DNA of 64,000 nucleotides from VRUE01 sp963703235 (GTDB taxonomy: Bacteria > Actinomycetota > Thermoleophilia > Solirubrobacterales > 70-9). How positions within the stretch are numbered: the first letter of the stretch is position 1; every line of letters begins with the position of its first letter. A program made the translations under genes and the position numbers. Where the stretch lies: contig OY969802.1 of NCBI GenBank assembly GCA_963703235.1, positions 62,001-126,000 of the forward strand, written 5' to 3'. Shown here in pieces: positions 51,095 to 59,627 of this stretch. The notes under the pieces are model-generated. The model did not search any database, was not told the origin of the DNA, and saw nothing but the letters and a program-made list of their open reading frames with translations.

Positions 51095-51812
51095 ATGAGT
51101 CACGCTGCGAACCTCAAAGTCATCAAGTCGTACCTTGATAACTCCTACACTAGAGAGGAGACGCGTGGTGTTCCGAAGCGTGCGGATTTGACGTTCGGGA
51201 ATACGGTAAAGCGACTACCCCACGCGGTGGTTGTCATATAGATATGCGCGGCTCTCGAAAGATCATGCAGGACGCGACTAGTTTTGTGAGCATCAAGGCC
51301 CATAGGCGTTTCTTCAGGCGATCGTCTATTGCGTCGAGAACCGAGACGGTCACTTCCGGAGCTTTAACGGGGACGGAGCCCTAGCTTTTTTTGTTGGAGA
51401 GGACGCAGCATCTCGTGCCGTGCGGGCGACGATGGATTTGAAGGCGTATGTGTTGAAGATCAACGAACTGCTTGCCAAACGAATCTCAACGCCGCTTGAC
51501 TTCGGAGTTGGCATCGGACAAGGCATTGTGGATGTGGCCAAGAGTGGAAAGCGTGGTGATGATTCAACCAAGCAAGATCTGGTTTGGGTTGGCACCCCTG
51601 TATATGTAGCGGTCGAGCTGAGCGATTATGCAAAGCGGCCGAAAAACATCTGGATCAGCCCTAAGGTCAGAAAAGCCATCGGCAAAGAGAAACACCGTGG
51701 GGTCGTATATAGCGACGGAGAGAGCATCTGGACCGAAGTGGAGAAGAACCTAACGTCCGTTGGAAGCTACAAAGTACGCTACACGTCCTATTTTTCGACG
51801 ATCTCTTTTTAG
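51095..51812 (+). pseudogene. Class III nucleotide cyclase, Pycsar PycC-like, with two frameshifts
   Basis: Three frames join into one 239-residue cyclase if one base is added near 51240 and one near 51311. Part 1: MSHAANLKVIKSYLDN to LPHAVVVI. Part 2: DMRGSRKIMQDATSFVSIKA, with the first metal Asp. Part 3: LQAIVYCVENRDGHFRSFNG then DGALAFFVGED (second metal Asp), LDFGVGIGQG, DLVWVGTPVYVAVELSD and C-terminal YKVRYTSYF. The short stand-alone layout and the RxFNGDGALAFF and TSY ends resemble Pycsar pyrimidine cyclases. The usual Asn and Arg/Lys of the NxAxR-type motif read Tyr and Glu. No Pycsar TM or TIR effector is next to it. GC is lower than in flanking DNA. Confidence 0.7.
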
Positions 51813-51849
51813 GAGGTCGTCCGAGAAGACAGATGCGACAGGGCCACGG

Positions 51850-51918
51850 ATGAGTGACGACCTGCTGACCGGGAATGGCCCTCGATTCGCCGATTTGCCC
51901 ACTGACGGTGACGGATAG
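51850..51918 (+). CDS. 22-codon remnant related to the 59-aa protein
   Basis: Encodes MSDDLLTGNGPRFADLPTDG DG in one ORF; its end (FADLPTDGDG) matches the end of the 50288 product (FGDLPTDGEG) at the same distance from the stop. Probably a truncated second copy. No ribosome site is obvious. Confidence 0.3.
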   Translation: MSDDLLTGNGPRFADLPTDGDG

Positions 51919-51924
51919 CCAGGG

Positions 51925-52293
51925 TTAGTTGCGTCCGAGCAGCCGCTCTAGTGCTCGCCCAACCTGGCGATAGATCTGCTCCTCGTCGCCATAGGGAACC
52001 TTGAGTCCGATTCGGATCACCTCTGCCTTTGTCGGGCTGTCCTCGTCGGGAACCAGGCGATAGACGATCCGGTAGCGGGGGTCCATATCGCGCTGTTCGT
52101 CGAAATAGAGCTTGCGACAGTCGGAGAGGTTGCCGGTGCTGAAGGCGAAGCCGCATGGCTTTCCCAGCTTCGGATTCTCCTTCGAGACCTGGGCGAGTAG
52201 TTCGAGGGCCCGGCGCTTCAACTCCTTGGAAGGAAGATCGAGAAGCTGCTGTTTGGCGGTGGGGTCGAAGAACTCGACCGGGAGCCGCGCCAC
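51925..52293 (-). CDS. RelE/ParE family toxin
   Basis: 122 residues from GTG 52293, directly abutting the antitoxin stop. The fold markers are RRALELLAQVSKENPKLGKP, then LSDCRKLYFDEQRDMDPRYR, RIVYRLVPDE and VIRIGLKVPYGDEEQIYRQV. Members cleave mRNA on the ribosome or inhibit gyrase. It is the second gene of the pair, as usual for RelE. Confidence 0.75.
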   Translation of the reverse strand: MARLPVEFFDPTAKQQLLDLPSKELKRRALELLAQVSKENPKLGKPCGFAFSTGNLSDCRKLYFDEQRDMDPRYRIVYRLVPDEDSPTKAEVIRIGLKVPYGDEEQIYRQVGRALERLLGRN

Positions 52294-52593
52294 CTACAGA
52301 CCGAACTCCGCCGGATCGAAGCCTGCTTCGCGAGTCACATCGGCCAACTCGACTCGCTTGCCGGTGTCCTTCGCAATGGCCTCGCGAACCTCCTCCGACG
52401 CCACCAGCTCCTCCAGGATTTCCGTCTGCCACTCGTATCGCTCGTAGGAGAGGATCACCCCCTCGGGTTTGCGATGAGAGCCGAAGACGACAGGATCTGC
52501 CTGTCCGCCTGTCTCGCGAAAGAGCTTCAGGTAGGTAGAGAGGCGATCCCTCGCCTCAGCACTTGGCACAACGATCTGCCGGGAAGCAGCCAT
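52294..52593 (-). CDS. Phd/YefM-like antitoxin
   Basis: 99 residues: RQIVVPSAEARDRLSTYLKL, then DPVVFGSHRKPEGVILSYER, YEWQTEILEELVASEEVREA, with an acidic C-terminal toxin-binding tail (FDPAEFGL). The HRKPEGVILSYERYE segment is the typical RxPxAVLxSxxxYE of Phd/YefM proteins. A palindromic operator lies 13 bases upstream of its ATG. Confidence 0.78.
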   Translation of the reverse strand: MAASRQIVVPSAEARDRLSTYLKLFRETGGQADPVVFGSHRKPEGVILSYERYEWQTEILEELVASEEVREAIAKDTGKRVELADVTREAGFDPAEFGL

Positions 52594-52606
52594 AGATGCA
52601 TCCTAT

Positions 52607-52636
52607 CAAATACGTACGGATTGTTGTACGTATTTG
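52607..52636. promoter_or_regulatory. Toxin-antitoxin operator
   Basis: Perfect 11-bp inverted repeat CAAATACGTAC / GTACGTATTTG with an 8-base spacer, upstream of the antitoxin start and AT-rich against its background. The expected autoregulatory site for the antitoxin. Confidence 0.65.
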
Positions 52637-52662
52637 AAGAGCTGAGACGAGGACTTCGGACC

Positions 52663-52706
52663 ATGGGCGCGGCTGGGTTCGAACCAGCGACCTCTCGCGT
52701 GTGAGG
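52663..52706 (-). repeat. attachment-site repeat inside tRNA-Val(CAC)
   Basis: 44 bases covering the 3' half of the tRNA, identical to 50138-50181; the base before and the bases after differ. Confidence 0.85.
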
Positions 52707-52735
52707 CGAGCGCTCTCCCACTGAGCTACGCGCCC
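52664..52735 (-). tRNA. tRNA-Val(CAC), integration site of the adjacent element
   Basis: Acceptor GGGCGCG/CGCGCCC, D arm TAGCTCAGTGGGAGAGC, anticodon CAC in CTCGCCTCACACGCGAG, T arm CTGGTTCGAACCCAG, 72 bases without encoded CCA. The element was inserted at its 3' end and the gene remains intact. Confidence 0.94.
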
Positions 52736-52779
52736 TGGGATCCCGATCATACGACGGCTTCGGCGGCCGGAGCCGGACG

Positions 52780-54006
52780 TCAGGCGCCGGCGTGACCGGC
52801 GGCCGGAAGGGGGCCGGCGGAAGGCGGCCCGGTTTCGCCTTCGGCGACCGCCCGCCGCTGCAGCGCCTGCCCGACGAAGGGGAAGATCAGGGTCGAGAGC
52901 ATCGCGGCGCCGACCAGGCCGGCGGCGGTAGAGCTCTTCATGTGCCCACCCTCGGTGGCCAGGGTCGTGATCGCGACGACCAGCGGCAGCTCGGTCGCCG
53001 AGTAGAAGGCCAGCGCGAGTCGCTGTCGCGCTTTGAGCACGCCGCGGTAGAGGAGCAGCGCCGGCGTGCCGCGCACGACCAGGAAGAGGACGAGGAACAG
53101 CGCCAGCTTCAACAATGCCTCGGCCGAGCCGAGCGCGCCGAGGTCGAACTCGATGCCGCTGGTGACGAAGAAGAAGGGGACGAAGAAGCCGAAGCCGACC
53201 GCGGTCAGCTTCGACTCGAAGACCGCCAGCTCGCGGCCCTTGAGCGCGAGGCGGACGATCATCCCGGCGACGAAGCCGCCCAGCAGGACATCGAGGCCGA
53301 GCTCGTTGGCCAGCAAGACGAGGCCGAAGACGAGGACGACGGTGATCCGCACCGCGAGCTGGCTGCTCGCCTCGAAGGTCCGCTCGAGCGCCGGCCAGCC
53401 GCGCCAGGCCAAGCGCACCGAGGCCAGGGCCAGCGCCAGGGCCATGGCGACAAAGAGGATCAGGATCGCCGCCTCATGCAGCGGTTGTTTGGCCGAGAGG
53501 ACGAGGGTGACGAGGAGGATCGGGCCGAACTCACCGACCCCGCCCGCCGCCAGCAGGTAGGTGCCGAAGCGGGTCTTCAGCTCGCCGCTGTCGCGCAGGA
53601 TCGGGATCAGCGTGCCGATCGCCGTCGTCGCCATCGCCGAGCCGGTGTAGAGGAAGGAGACGACGACGCCGGCGGCCGCCAGGGCGCCGCCGATCCCGTA
53701 GGCGAGGGCGATCGAGAGCAGCCAGCCGAGCGCGCCGAGCTTCAGCGGCGTGCCCTTGATCCGCTCGAAGTCGATCTCGTAACCGGCGAAGAAGAAGAGC
53801 ATGCCGAGCCCGAGGTTGGAGAAGAAGTCGATGAAGTCGTCCGTGTGGGCGAGGTCGAGTACCTCCGGACCGACCACGATCCCGAGCAGCAGCTCGACCA
53901 CGACCACCGGCGGGGCGAAGCGGCTTGGCACGGCGGCGACCGTGATCGCCGCCAGCGCCGCGACCACGACGATCACGAAGAACGACTCTGCGTCGACTGC
54001 GATCAC
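52780..54006 (-). CDS. Cation:proton antiporter (CPA2/KefB type)
   Basis: 408 residues from GTG 54006. About twelve helices with the CPA2 patterns VVVVELLLGIVVGPEVLDL, LGLGMLFFFAGYEIDFERIK, SAMATTAIGTLIPILRDSGE and LGGFVAGMIVRLALKG. It lacks the C-terminal RCK/TrkA domain, so it is an ungated Na+ or K+/H+ exchanger. No partner gene is nearby. Confidence 0.88.
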   Translation of the reverse strand: MIAVDAESFFVIVVVAALAAITVAAVPSRFAPPVVVVELLLGIVVGPEVLDLAHTDDFIDFFSNLGLGMLFFFAGYEIDFERIKGTPLKLGALGWLLSIALAYGIGGALAAAGVVVSFLYTGSAMATTAIGTLIPILRDSGELKTRFGTYLLAAGGVGEFGPILLVTLVLSAKQPLHEAAILILFVAMALALALASVRLAWRGWPALERTFEASSQLAVRITVVLVFGLVLLANELGLDVLLGGFVAGMIVRLALKGRELAVFESKLTAVGFGFFVPFFFVTSGIEFDLGALGSAEALLKLALFLVLFLVVRGTPALLLYRGVLKARQRLALAFYSATELPLVVAITTLATEGGHMKSSTAAGLVGAAMLSTLIFPFVGQALQRRAVAEGETGPPSAGPLPAAGHAGA

Positions 54007-54123
54007 GGGCGCTGATCCTACGTTCGTCCAAGGGCGCCAGGGCGACCGGATTCGCCGGGTACCGACAATTCAGTAGCCGCCCTCAGGGCGGGCCGAGCAA
54101 TCCAGCGAAAGAGGAGCAGGAAG

Positions 54124-55203
54124 ATGAGCTTTCCATTCAGTCGCCGCCTATCCGCCGCGACGGTCGCCGGCCTCGCCGGCCTCCTCTTGGCCCTCCCAGC
54201 GGCGGCCGGCGCTGCGACCGCGAAGTACCCGCCCGATGCCGCCGCACGCGGCTTCAACGGCGGCCTTGCCGGCTGGATCTCCTCCTCCGGCTTCGAGGGC
54301 ACCTGCCAGGCGCCGCTGCTCTGCCCGACGGCGACCAACGGCTTTCAGCCGGCGGGAGGAGCCGATGGCGGCGGTTTCATTCGCTCGGCCTACCAGGGGG
54401 TCGCGGGCGTGATGGCGGTCGGGGGGACGACGACCGCCGTCTTCACCAGCCCCCAGTTCACCTACCGGGGCGCCGACGGGGAGGACCCCGCGACGATCGA
54501 CTTCGAAATGGACCGCCGGGCAAGCGTCGACCAGCTGCTGGCGGTCTCGGGCAACTCGGCGACCTACTCGGCGCGGTTGATCGACGTCAGCGCCGGTGGC
54601 GAGACGCAGGCGCTGATCCCGCCCACGACCCTGGCTGGCGCGAGCAGCTGGCGGAACGCGCCGCGGGCAACGATCGATCCCGACCGCCTCATCCAGGGGC
54701 ACGCCTACCGGATCGCGATCGCCTCGACCTACGTGACCGGGACCAGCGTGCTGGTCAGCGGCAACGCCGACTACGACAACGTCGTCCTCAGCGCCAGCAC
54801 GGCCGCGGCGCGCCGTCGCGGCGGCGGCCGGGGCGGCGGTGGAGCAGGAGAAGGCGACGGCCTCAGTCGCAAGCGGCTGAGCAGCCTGTTCGGCGCCGCA
54901 CTGCCCGGCACGGCTGTGGTGAAAGGCGACGGCAAGCGCCTCTTCGTCAGGGTGACGTGTCCGCGCAAGGTCGGTCGCAGCTGCCGGATCGCCGCGCAGG
55001 GACTGCTGAGGAAGCGCAAGCCGGCGACGACCCGGCGCACGGTCAAGGTCCGCAAGGGCAAGTCCAGGCTGCTGATGCTGCGGGTCAAGCCCAAGGCTCG
55101 CGAGAGGCTCGCGAAGCGCAAGCGCCTGCTCGTCCGCCACAGGGTACGGGCGGGGAAGGTCAGCGCGACCGTCTACAAGAAGCGCAAGCTGATCCGGCGC
55201 TGA
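54124..55203 (+). CDS. Secreted protein with basic C-terminal domain
   Basis: 359 residues with a good ribosome site (GAGGAG). Signal peptide LAGLLLALPAAAGAATA. Residues 35-225 form a beta-rich domain (RGFNGGLAGWISSSGFEGTC to ADYDNVVLSAS) resembling carbohydrate-binding-like jelly rolls. A Gly/Arg linker (RRRGGGRGGGGAGEG) leads to a C-terminal basic domain with FVRVTCPRKVGRSCRIAAQG and many Lys/Arg, a pattern frequent in secreted proteins of this bacterial group. Likely bound to the anionic cell wall. Function unknown. Confidence 0.7.
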   Translation: MSFPFSRRLSAATVAGLAGLLLALPAAAGAATAKYPPDAAARGFNGGLAGWISSSGFEGTCQAPLLCPTATNGFQPAGGADGGGFIRSAYQGVAGVMAVGGTTTAVFTSPQFTYRGADGEDPATIDFEMDRRASVDQLLAVSGNSATYSARLIDVSAGGETQALIPPTTLAGASSWRNAPRATIDPDRLIQGHAYRIAIASTYVTGTSVLVSGNADYDNVVLSASTAAARRRGGGRGGGGAGEGDGLSRKRLSSLFGAALPGTAVVKGDGKRLFVRVTCPRKVGRSCRIAAQGLLRKRKPATTRRTVKVRKGKSRLLMLRVKPKARERLAKRKRLLVRHRVRAGKVSATVYKKRKLIRR

Positions 55204-55251
55204 GTTCGTTGCGCATCGTGGCCAGGAGGGGGAACCTTCGCAGTCGACGCG

Positions 55252-56004
55252 ATGATCCCCGCCTGGATGGACAGGTCGAGAACCGCCTTCGCGATTCTGG
55301 TTGCGAGCTTTGCATTGCTTGCAGTCGGTTGCGGTGAGGACCAAGGTCTTCCGCAGGGATCCGAGCCCGTCGACCTGCAGCCGTCTGACTTCACGACCGA
55401 CATCGACAACCCTTACTGGCCGATGGCCGTGGGCAGTCGCTGGGTGTACCGGGAGAGCGACGGGGAAGGCGACGTGCAGCGGGTCGTGGTGACCGTAACC
55501 GAGAGGACGAAGCGGATCGACAACGGGATCGAGGCCCGTGTCGTTCACGACGTGGTCACCGAGAACAGCGAACCGGTCGAGGTGACCGACGACTGGTACG
55601 CGCAGGACGCGGATGGCAACGTTTGGTATCTCGGCGAGGAGACCGCTGAGTACGAGAACGGAAAGGTCGTCTCTACCGAGGGCTCGTGGGAGGCAGGCGT
55701 GGACGGCGCCCAGCCGGGAATCGCGATGCCGGCCGATCCGGAGCCGGGACTGGCGTACCGGCAGGAGTACTACGCCGGCGAGGCGGAGGACAGGGCGAAG
55801 GTCCTCAGCGTCGACGAGCAGGCGGAGGTTCCCTTCGGCCACTTCACCGACGTCCTGATGACCAAGGATCTCGTCCCGACGGAGCCGCGGGTGCTCGAGT
55901 ACAAGCTCTACGCCCCGGGCGTGGGCCCGGTCCTGACCCTCGACGTCTCCGGTGCCTCCGGCCGCGAGGAACTGGTCTCCTACACGGGACGAGCCGGGGG
56001 TTGA
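55252..56004 (+). CDS. Putative lipoprotein of unknown function
   Basis: 250 residues. Lipobox LLAVGC near residue 27. The mature part contains IDNPYWPMAVGSRWVYRESD, WYAQDADGNVWYLGEETAEY and YKLYAPGVGPVLTLDVSG, a conserved pattern of secreted proteins in soil actinobacteria and other phyla. No enzyme motif. The last codons are formed by a palindromic repeat (55988-56036). Confidence 0.75.
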   Translation: MIPAWMDRSRTAFAILVASFALLAVGCGEDQGLPQGSEPVDLQPSDFTTDIDNPYWPMAVGSRWVYRESDGEGDVQRVVVTVTERTKRIDNGIEARVVHDVVTENSEPVEVTDDWYAQDADGNVWYLGEETAEYENGKVVSTEGSWEAGVDGAQPGIAMPADPEPGLAYRQEYYAGEAEDRAKVLSVDEQAEVPFGHFTDVLMTKDLVPTEPRVLEYKLYAPGVGPVLTLDVSGASGREELVSYTGRAGG

Positions 56005-56036
56005 GCACCATATGGGTGCATAACTCCCGGCTCGTC
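55988..56036. repeat. Palindromic repeat, copy B
   Basis: Arms starting GACGAGCCGGG with a centre AGCACCATATGGGTGC; reverse complement matches copy A (25860-25908) at 43 of 49 positions. It starts inside the lipoprotein gene and ends 28 bases before the SRP RNA. Confidence 0.7.
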
Positions 56037-56064
56037 GCGACGCCGGACAGGTAGGATCGACAGC

Positions 56065-56336
56065 GGACCGTGCTAGGCGGGGAATCAGCGGTGCCCTGTA
56101 ACCCGCAATCCGCTCTAGCGGGGCCGAATCCCGTTCCGAGGGGCTGGCCGTCGGGGTCAGTGCGTCGCGGGCGGCGTTGACGGCCGGGTCCTGCGCGACG
56201 TAGGCACGTGAACCAGGTCAGGTCCGGAAGGAAGCAGCCTTAAGCGGAAGCCGCGGGTGCCGCAGGCGAGCCCGGCTCGAGCCAAACGCGACGGACACGC
56301 CCGGTGACTTCGCTTCGAAGGCGGGGCGCACGGTCC
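56065..56336 (+). ncRNA. ffs: Signal recognition particle RNA, large bacterial type
   Basis: The conserved SRP54-binding domain is GTCAGGTCCGGAAGGAAGCA at 56217-56236. The 5' Alu-like part GCCCTGTAACCCGCAATCCG is at 56093-56112. Ends close in a 9-bp helix GGACCGTGC (56065-56073) with GCACGGTCC (56328-56336). Length of 272 bases fits the large type with Alu domain found in Actinobacteria. A -10-like TAGGAT lies at 56052. Confidence 0.93.
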
Positions 56337-56345
56337 GTTTCCATT

Positions 56346-56399
56346 TCGCTGACTTCGTCTTTATCCGCGGTATGCGCGGGATAAAGACGAAGTCAGCGA
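56346..56399. terminator. 21-bp perfect hairpin after SRP RNA
   Basis: Arms 56346-56366 and 56379-56399 are exact complements with a 12-base loop. It ends two bases before the stop of the convergent ABC permease gene, so it serves both transcripts. Confidence 0.7.
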
Positions 56400-56400
56400 G

Positions 56401-57192
56401 TCAGTCGATCAGCCGCGCCTCCATGCGGTTGACCGCGATTCGCCACATAACGAGCGCGAAGGCGACGAGGCCGGCGAACCGGGCCAGGTCGACGGGGTCG
56501 TAGCCGAAGGCACCGCCGCGGACCAGTTCGACCAGCTGGTGCAGCGGGTTGAGCTGCGCCAGCACCTGCACCCCCTCGGGCAGTTCGTCGATCGGGAAGA
56601 AGGCGCCGGAGACGAGGAAGAGCGGGGTGACGAAGAGCGCCGTCACGTAGTTGAACTGGTCGATCTTGGCGACGATCGCCGCCATCGCGACGCCGAAGCC
56701 GGCGAAGCCGAGGGCGGTGACGAAGCAGAAGAGCGGCACCAGCAGCATGCCCGGCGTCGGGTTCAGCCCGAAGGCGATCGTGACGAGCAGCGGGAAGCAG
56801 CCGTAGATGCTGGAGCGGACGCCGATCCAGAGCATCTCGGCGCTGACCAGCTCCTCGACGTCGACCGGAGCGGCGAGAATTGCGTCGTAGGTGTTCTGGA
56901 AGCGGTGCTTGACGAAGGTGCCGAACATCGCCGGCAGGGCGCTGGAGAAGATCACCGCGGTGGCGACCATGCCGGTGCCGACGAACTCGACGTAGGGGAG
57001 GCCGTTGACGTCGTCGACCAGCGTCGCCGAGAGGCCGAGGCCGAAGGCGAGCAGGTAGACGATCGGTTCCAGCACGCTGGAGAAGGTCGTCCCCTTCCAG
57101 TAGGTGCGGAAGTTGGCGACCTCACGGCTCATCACGCCGCCGATCGCCGCCGGTTCGAGCCGGCGCAGGGTCGTCCTGCCGTCGTCGTTCAT
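56401..57192 (-). CDS. ABC-2 type exporter permease (NodJ/DrrB-like)
   Basis: 263 residues, six helices. Signature SSVLEPIVYLLAFGLGLSAT, then GTGMVATAVIFSSALPAMFG and TPLFLVSGAFFPIDELPEGV. Forms the membrane part of an exporter with the ATPase gene that overlaps it by four bases. Related systems export drugs, lipooligosaccharides or polysaccharide. Confidence 0.9.
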   Translation of the reverse strand: MNDDGRTTLRRLEPAAIGGVMSREVANFRTYWKGTTFSSVLEPIVYLLAFGLGLSATLVDDVNGLPYVEFVGTGMVATAVIFSSALPAMFGTFVKHRFQNTYDAILAAPVDVEELVSAEMLWIGVRSSIYGCFPLLVTIAFGLNPTPGMLLVPLFCFVTALGFAGFGVAMAAIVAKIDQFNYVTALFVTPLFLVSGAFFPIDELPEGVQVLAQLNPLHQLVELVRGGAFGYDPVDLARFAGLVAFALVMWRIAVNRMEARLID

Positions 57193-58079
57193 TCGGCCTC
57201 CTCGCCGGTCAGCAGCACGAAGACGTCCTCCAGCGAGGCGGCCCGGATCACCGCGTCCTCGGGGACCGCCTCGCCATTTGATCGCTCGGAGCCGACGATC
57301 GCGATCGCCGGTCCCGCCGGCCGCACCCGCAGCCCGGCTGCCTCGGCGACGATGCGGGCCTCGGCGAGGCGTTCGGGCGGCGCGTAGATTTCGGCGGTCT
57401 CGCGGCCGGCGTGCTGGGAGATCAGCTCCGCCGGCCGGCCGCGGCTGATGATCTTCCCCTGGGCCATCACCGCGACTTCGTCGGCCAGCCGCTCCGCCTC
57501 CTCGATGTAGTGGGTCGACATCAGGATCGTCGTCCCGCGCGTGCGTAGGTCGTCGATCAGGGTCCAGAGCTGGGTGCGGATCTGGGGATCGAGGCCGACC
57601 GTTGGCTCGTCCAGCAGCACCAGCCTCGGTTCGTGGACCAGCCCGCGGGCCAGCAGCAGGCGTCGGCGCATGCCGCCGGAGAGCTCGTCGACCGCGTCGC
57701 GGCGGCGGTCGCGCAGCCGAGCCAGGTCGAGCGCCCGGTCGACCGCGGCGCCGACGTCGGGGACCCGGTAGAGGCGGGCGAAGACGGCGAGGTTGTCTTC
57801 GACGGTGACGTCGACGTCGAGGTTGTCGAGCTGCGGGACAACGCCCATTTCGGCGCGGGCCGCCTTGGCGTCGCCGGGCAGCTCGTGGCCCAGCGCCCGC
57901 AGCTCGCCGGCGTCGGGCAGGGCCTGCCCGGTCAGCAGCCTCATCGTCGTCGACTTGCCGGCTCCGTTGGGACCGAGCAGGCCGAGGCAGATGCCCTCCG
58001 GCACGTCCAGGTCGAGCCCGTCGACCGCCACGATCGGGCCGAAGCGCTTGACGACGCCGCGCAGTTCGATTGCCGCCAT
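57189..58079 (-). CDS. ABC exporter ATPase (NodI/DrrA-like)
   Basis: 296 residues. Walker A GPNGAGKSTTMRLL, Q-loop GVVPQLDNLDVDVTVEDNL, signature ELSGGMRRRLLLARGL, Walker B LVLLDEPTVGLDPQ, H-loop MSTHYIEEAERLADE. The C-terminal 90 residues are a regulatory beta domain. PQLDNLDVDVTV is characteristic of the NodI-like subgroup. Confidence 0.92.
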   Translation of the reverse strand: MAAIELRGVVKRFGPIVAVDGLDLDVPEGICLGLLGPNGAGKSTTMRLLTGQALPDAGELRALGHELPGDAKAARAEMGVVPQLDNLDVDVTVEDNLAVFARLYRVPDVGAAVDRALDLARLRDRRRDAVDELSGGMRRRLLLARGLVHEPRLVLLDEPTVGLDPQIRTQLWTLIDDLRTRGTTILMSTHYIEEAERLADEVAVMAQGKIISRGRPAELISQHAGRETAEIYAPPERLAEARIVAEAAGLRVRPAGPAIAIVGSERSNGEAVPEDAVIRAASLEDVFVLLTGEEAE

Positions 58080-58179
58080 GTCCCTAATGACCTTGTTCGC
58101 GTCCGGAATTCATCGCTCGGACTCGGATGCTTGCACGGCGAGGGCGTTAGGCCTCTTGCGCGATCCGCGGCCAGCGCGA

Positions 58180-59537
58180 TTAACGCCGCTCGGGCGGACC
58201 GGAGCTGACCACCAGCGAGACCTTGCTTCCCCCGCGGCGTTTCGCTCCCGCTTTCGGTTTCTGCGAGATGACTTTGCCTTTCGGCACTTTCCGCGAGTGC
58301 CGCCGTTTCACTTTGCCGATCTTGCAGTTGCGTTTGCGCGCGGCTTTCCGGGCGGCTTTGACTTTCTTCCGTTTCAGGCTCGGCACTTTGCAGCGCTCGA
58401 CTTTGCGTTTGATCGCAATTGGTGGGTCCGGCAGGCCGCCGATCTTCACCGTGGCACCGCCTGGGCCTGCGGCCAGGGTTTCGACCGTGACGCCGGTGCG
58501 GAAGTCGCGGAACTGGCGGCCGGCGGTCAGGGGGGCGTCCTCGAAGCCTTCGGTTTCCGGGGTCGTGTCGAGCAGGAGCGAAGGGTGGCCACCGCTGAAT
58601 CTGGGATCGTCGAGGTGGATCGCAACTCCGTTGGTAGCGGGCTCGCCCGCCGAGTAGACGCCGTCGAAGGGTCCGATCGGCTGGCGGAAGTCGAGGTCGA
58701 GGAAGCGCCCCTCGCCGCTGGGGATGCGCAGCAGGCGCACGCCGCTGCTCTGCTCCAGCGGCGCGAGCGCGTAGGTGCCCGAGTACTGGATCGTCGGCGC
58801 GTCGCCGGCCGGGATCGCGCCGAAGTTCAGCTTGCGCCAAGCGCTCATCTCGAGCGGGATCGAGCCGCGCCGGCCGCTCCCCATCGGGTCGAAGGGGTCG
58901 CCTGCTTCGTCTTCGACGCAGCTGGCGCTGTAGGTCACCGGGGCCGAGCCCTCGAAGCAGCGCAGCGTGCCGGCGTGGGGGGAGCCGGGGTCGCCCGGCG
59001 TGGCGGTCAGCCCATGCCCGAACTCGTGCAGCGTCACGTAGTCGCTGATCCTTTCATGAAGGAGAAGCCGACCGAGCCGACCCCGTAGGCGGAGCAGGCC
59101 GCGGTGAGAGACGGTTCGAGGAAGTAGGCGAGCTGCTCGTAGTTGCCGCGATCGAAGCCGTCTTTTTCAGCCTCGTCCGTGGCTTCTTTGGTCCAGGTGG
59201 CGATCTGACAGCCGCCTCCGTTGGGCCCGATTTCGTAAGGCCCGTAGATGTCGCCCGCGCCGCCGGCGTAGTCGACTATCCCGTAGGTGATCGTCTGGAA
59301 GTACTGGCGGACGTTCCACGGATAGAAGGTGATCGGACCGGTGCCGAAGAGGACCGCCTCGGCGGACTCGCGTGGGTCGGGGGGCGTGGGAGGGCCAGGG
59401 TCCACCGTCTCGCCTTCGAAGTTGAAGACGATCGCCGCGGTGCGGCGGGTGTCGGCGTCGGCGGCGGCCGGCATCGCCAAGAGCGCGCAGAGCAGCAGCG
59501 CCCCCGGCAGCACTACGAGTCGTCCCCTGCCCCGCAT
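58180..59537 (-). pseudogene. Secreted M11-type zinc metalloprotease with PASTA-like tail, frameshifted
   Basis: 5' frame: signal peptide VVLPGALLLCALLAMPAAAD, then the prodomain/catalytic start with GPITFYPWNVRQYFQTITYG and YGVGSVGFSFMKG. 3' frame: VTLHEFGHGLTAT (HExxH), DPFDPMGSG and a basic C-terminus with a PASTA-like pattern (CKVPSLK, CKIGKV, GKVISQKPKAG). Adding one base near 59053 joins them into a 452-residue protein. The catalytic His lies right after the break. A sequencing error is possible. Likely a cell-wall or extracellular protease. Confidence 0.75.
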
Positions 59538-59627
59538 CGTCGCGAAGCCTATTGGCCGGCACCGACATCGAGTGGGCGATTTGAGATGCCTATGGGTTCG
59601 TCAATTCGCCAACCGGCGCGCCGGGTG

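Noticed and set aside
56065..56336. Protein-coding gene in the gap before the ABC permease
   Set aside because: The conserved SRP core and closing helix identify an RNA gene.
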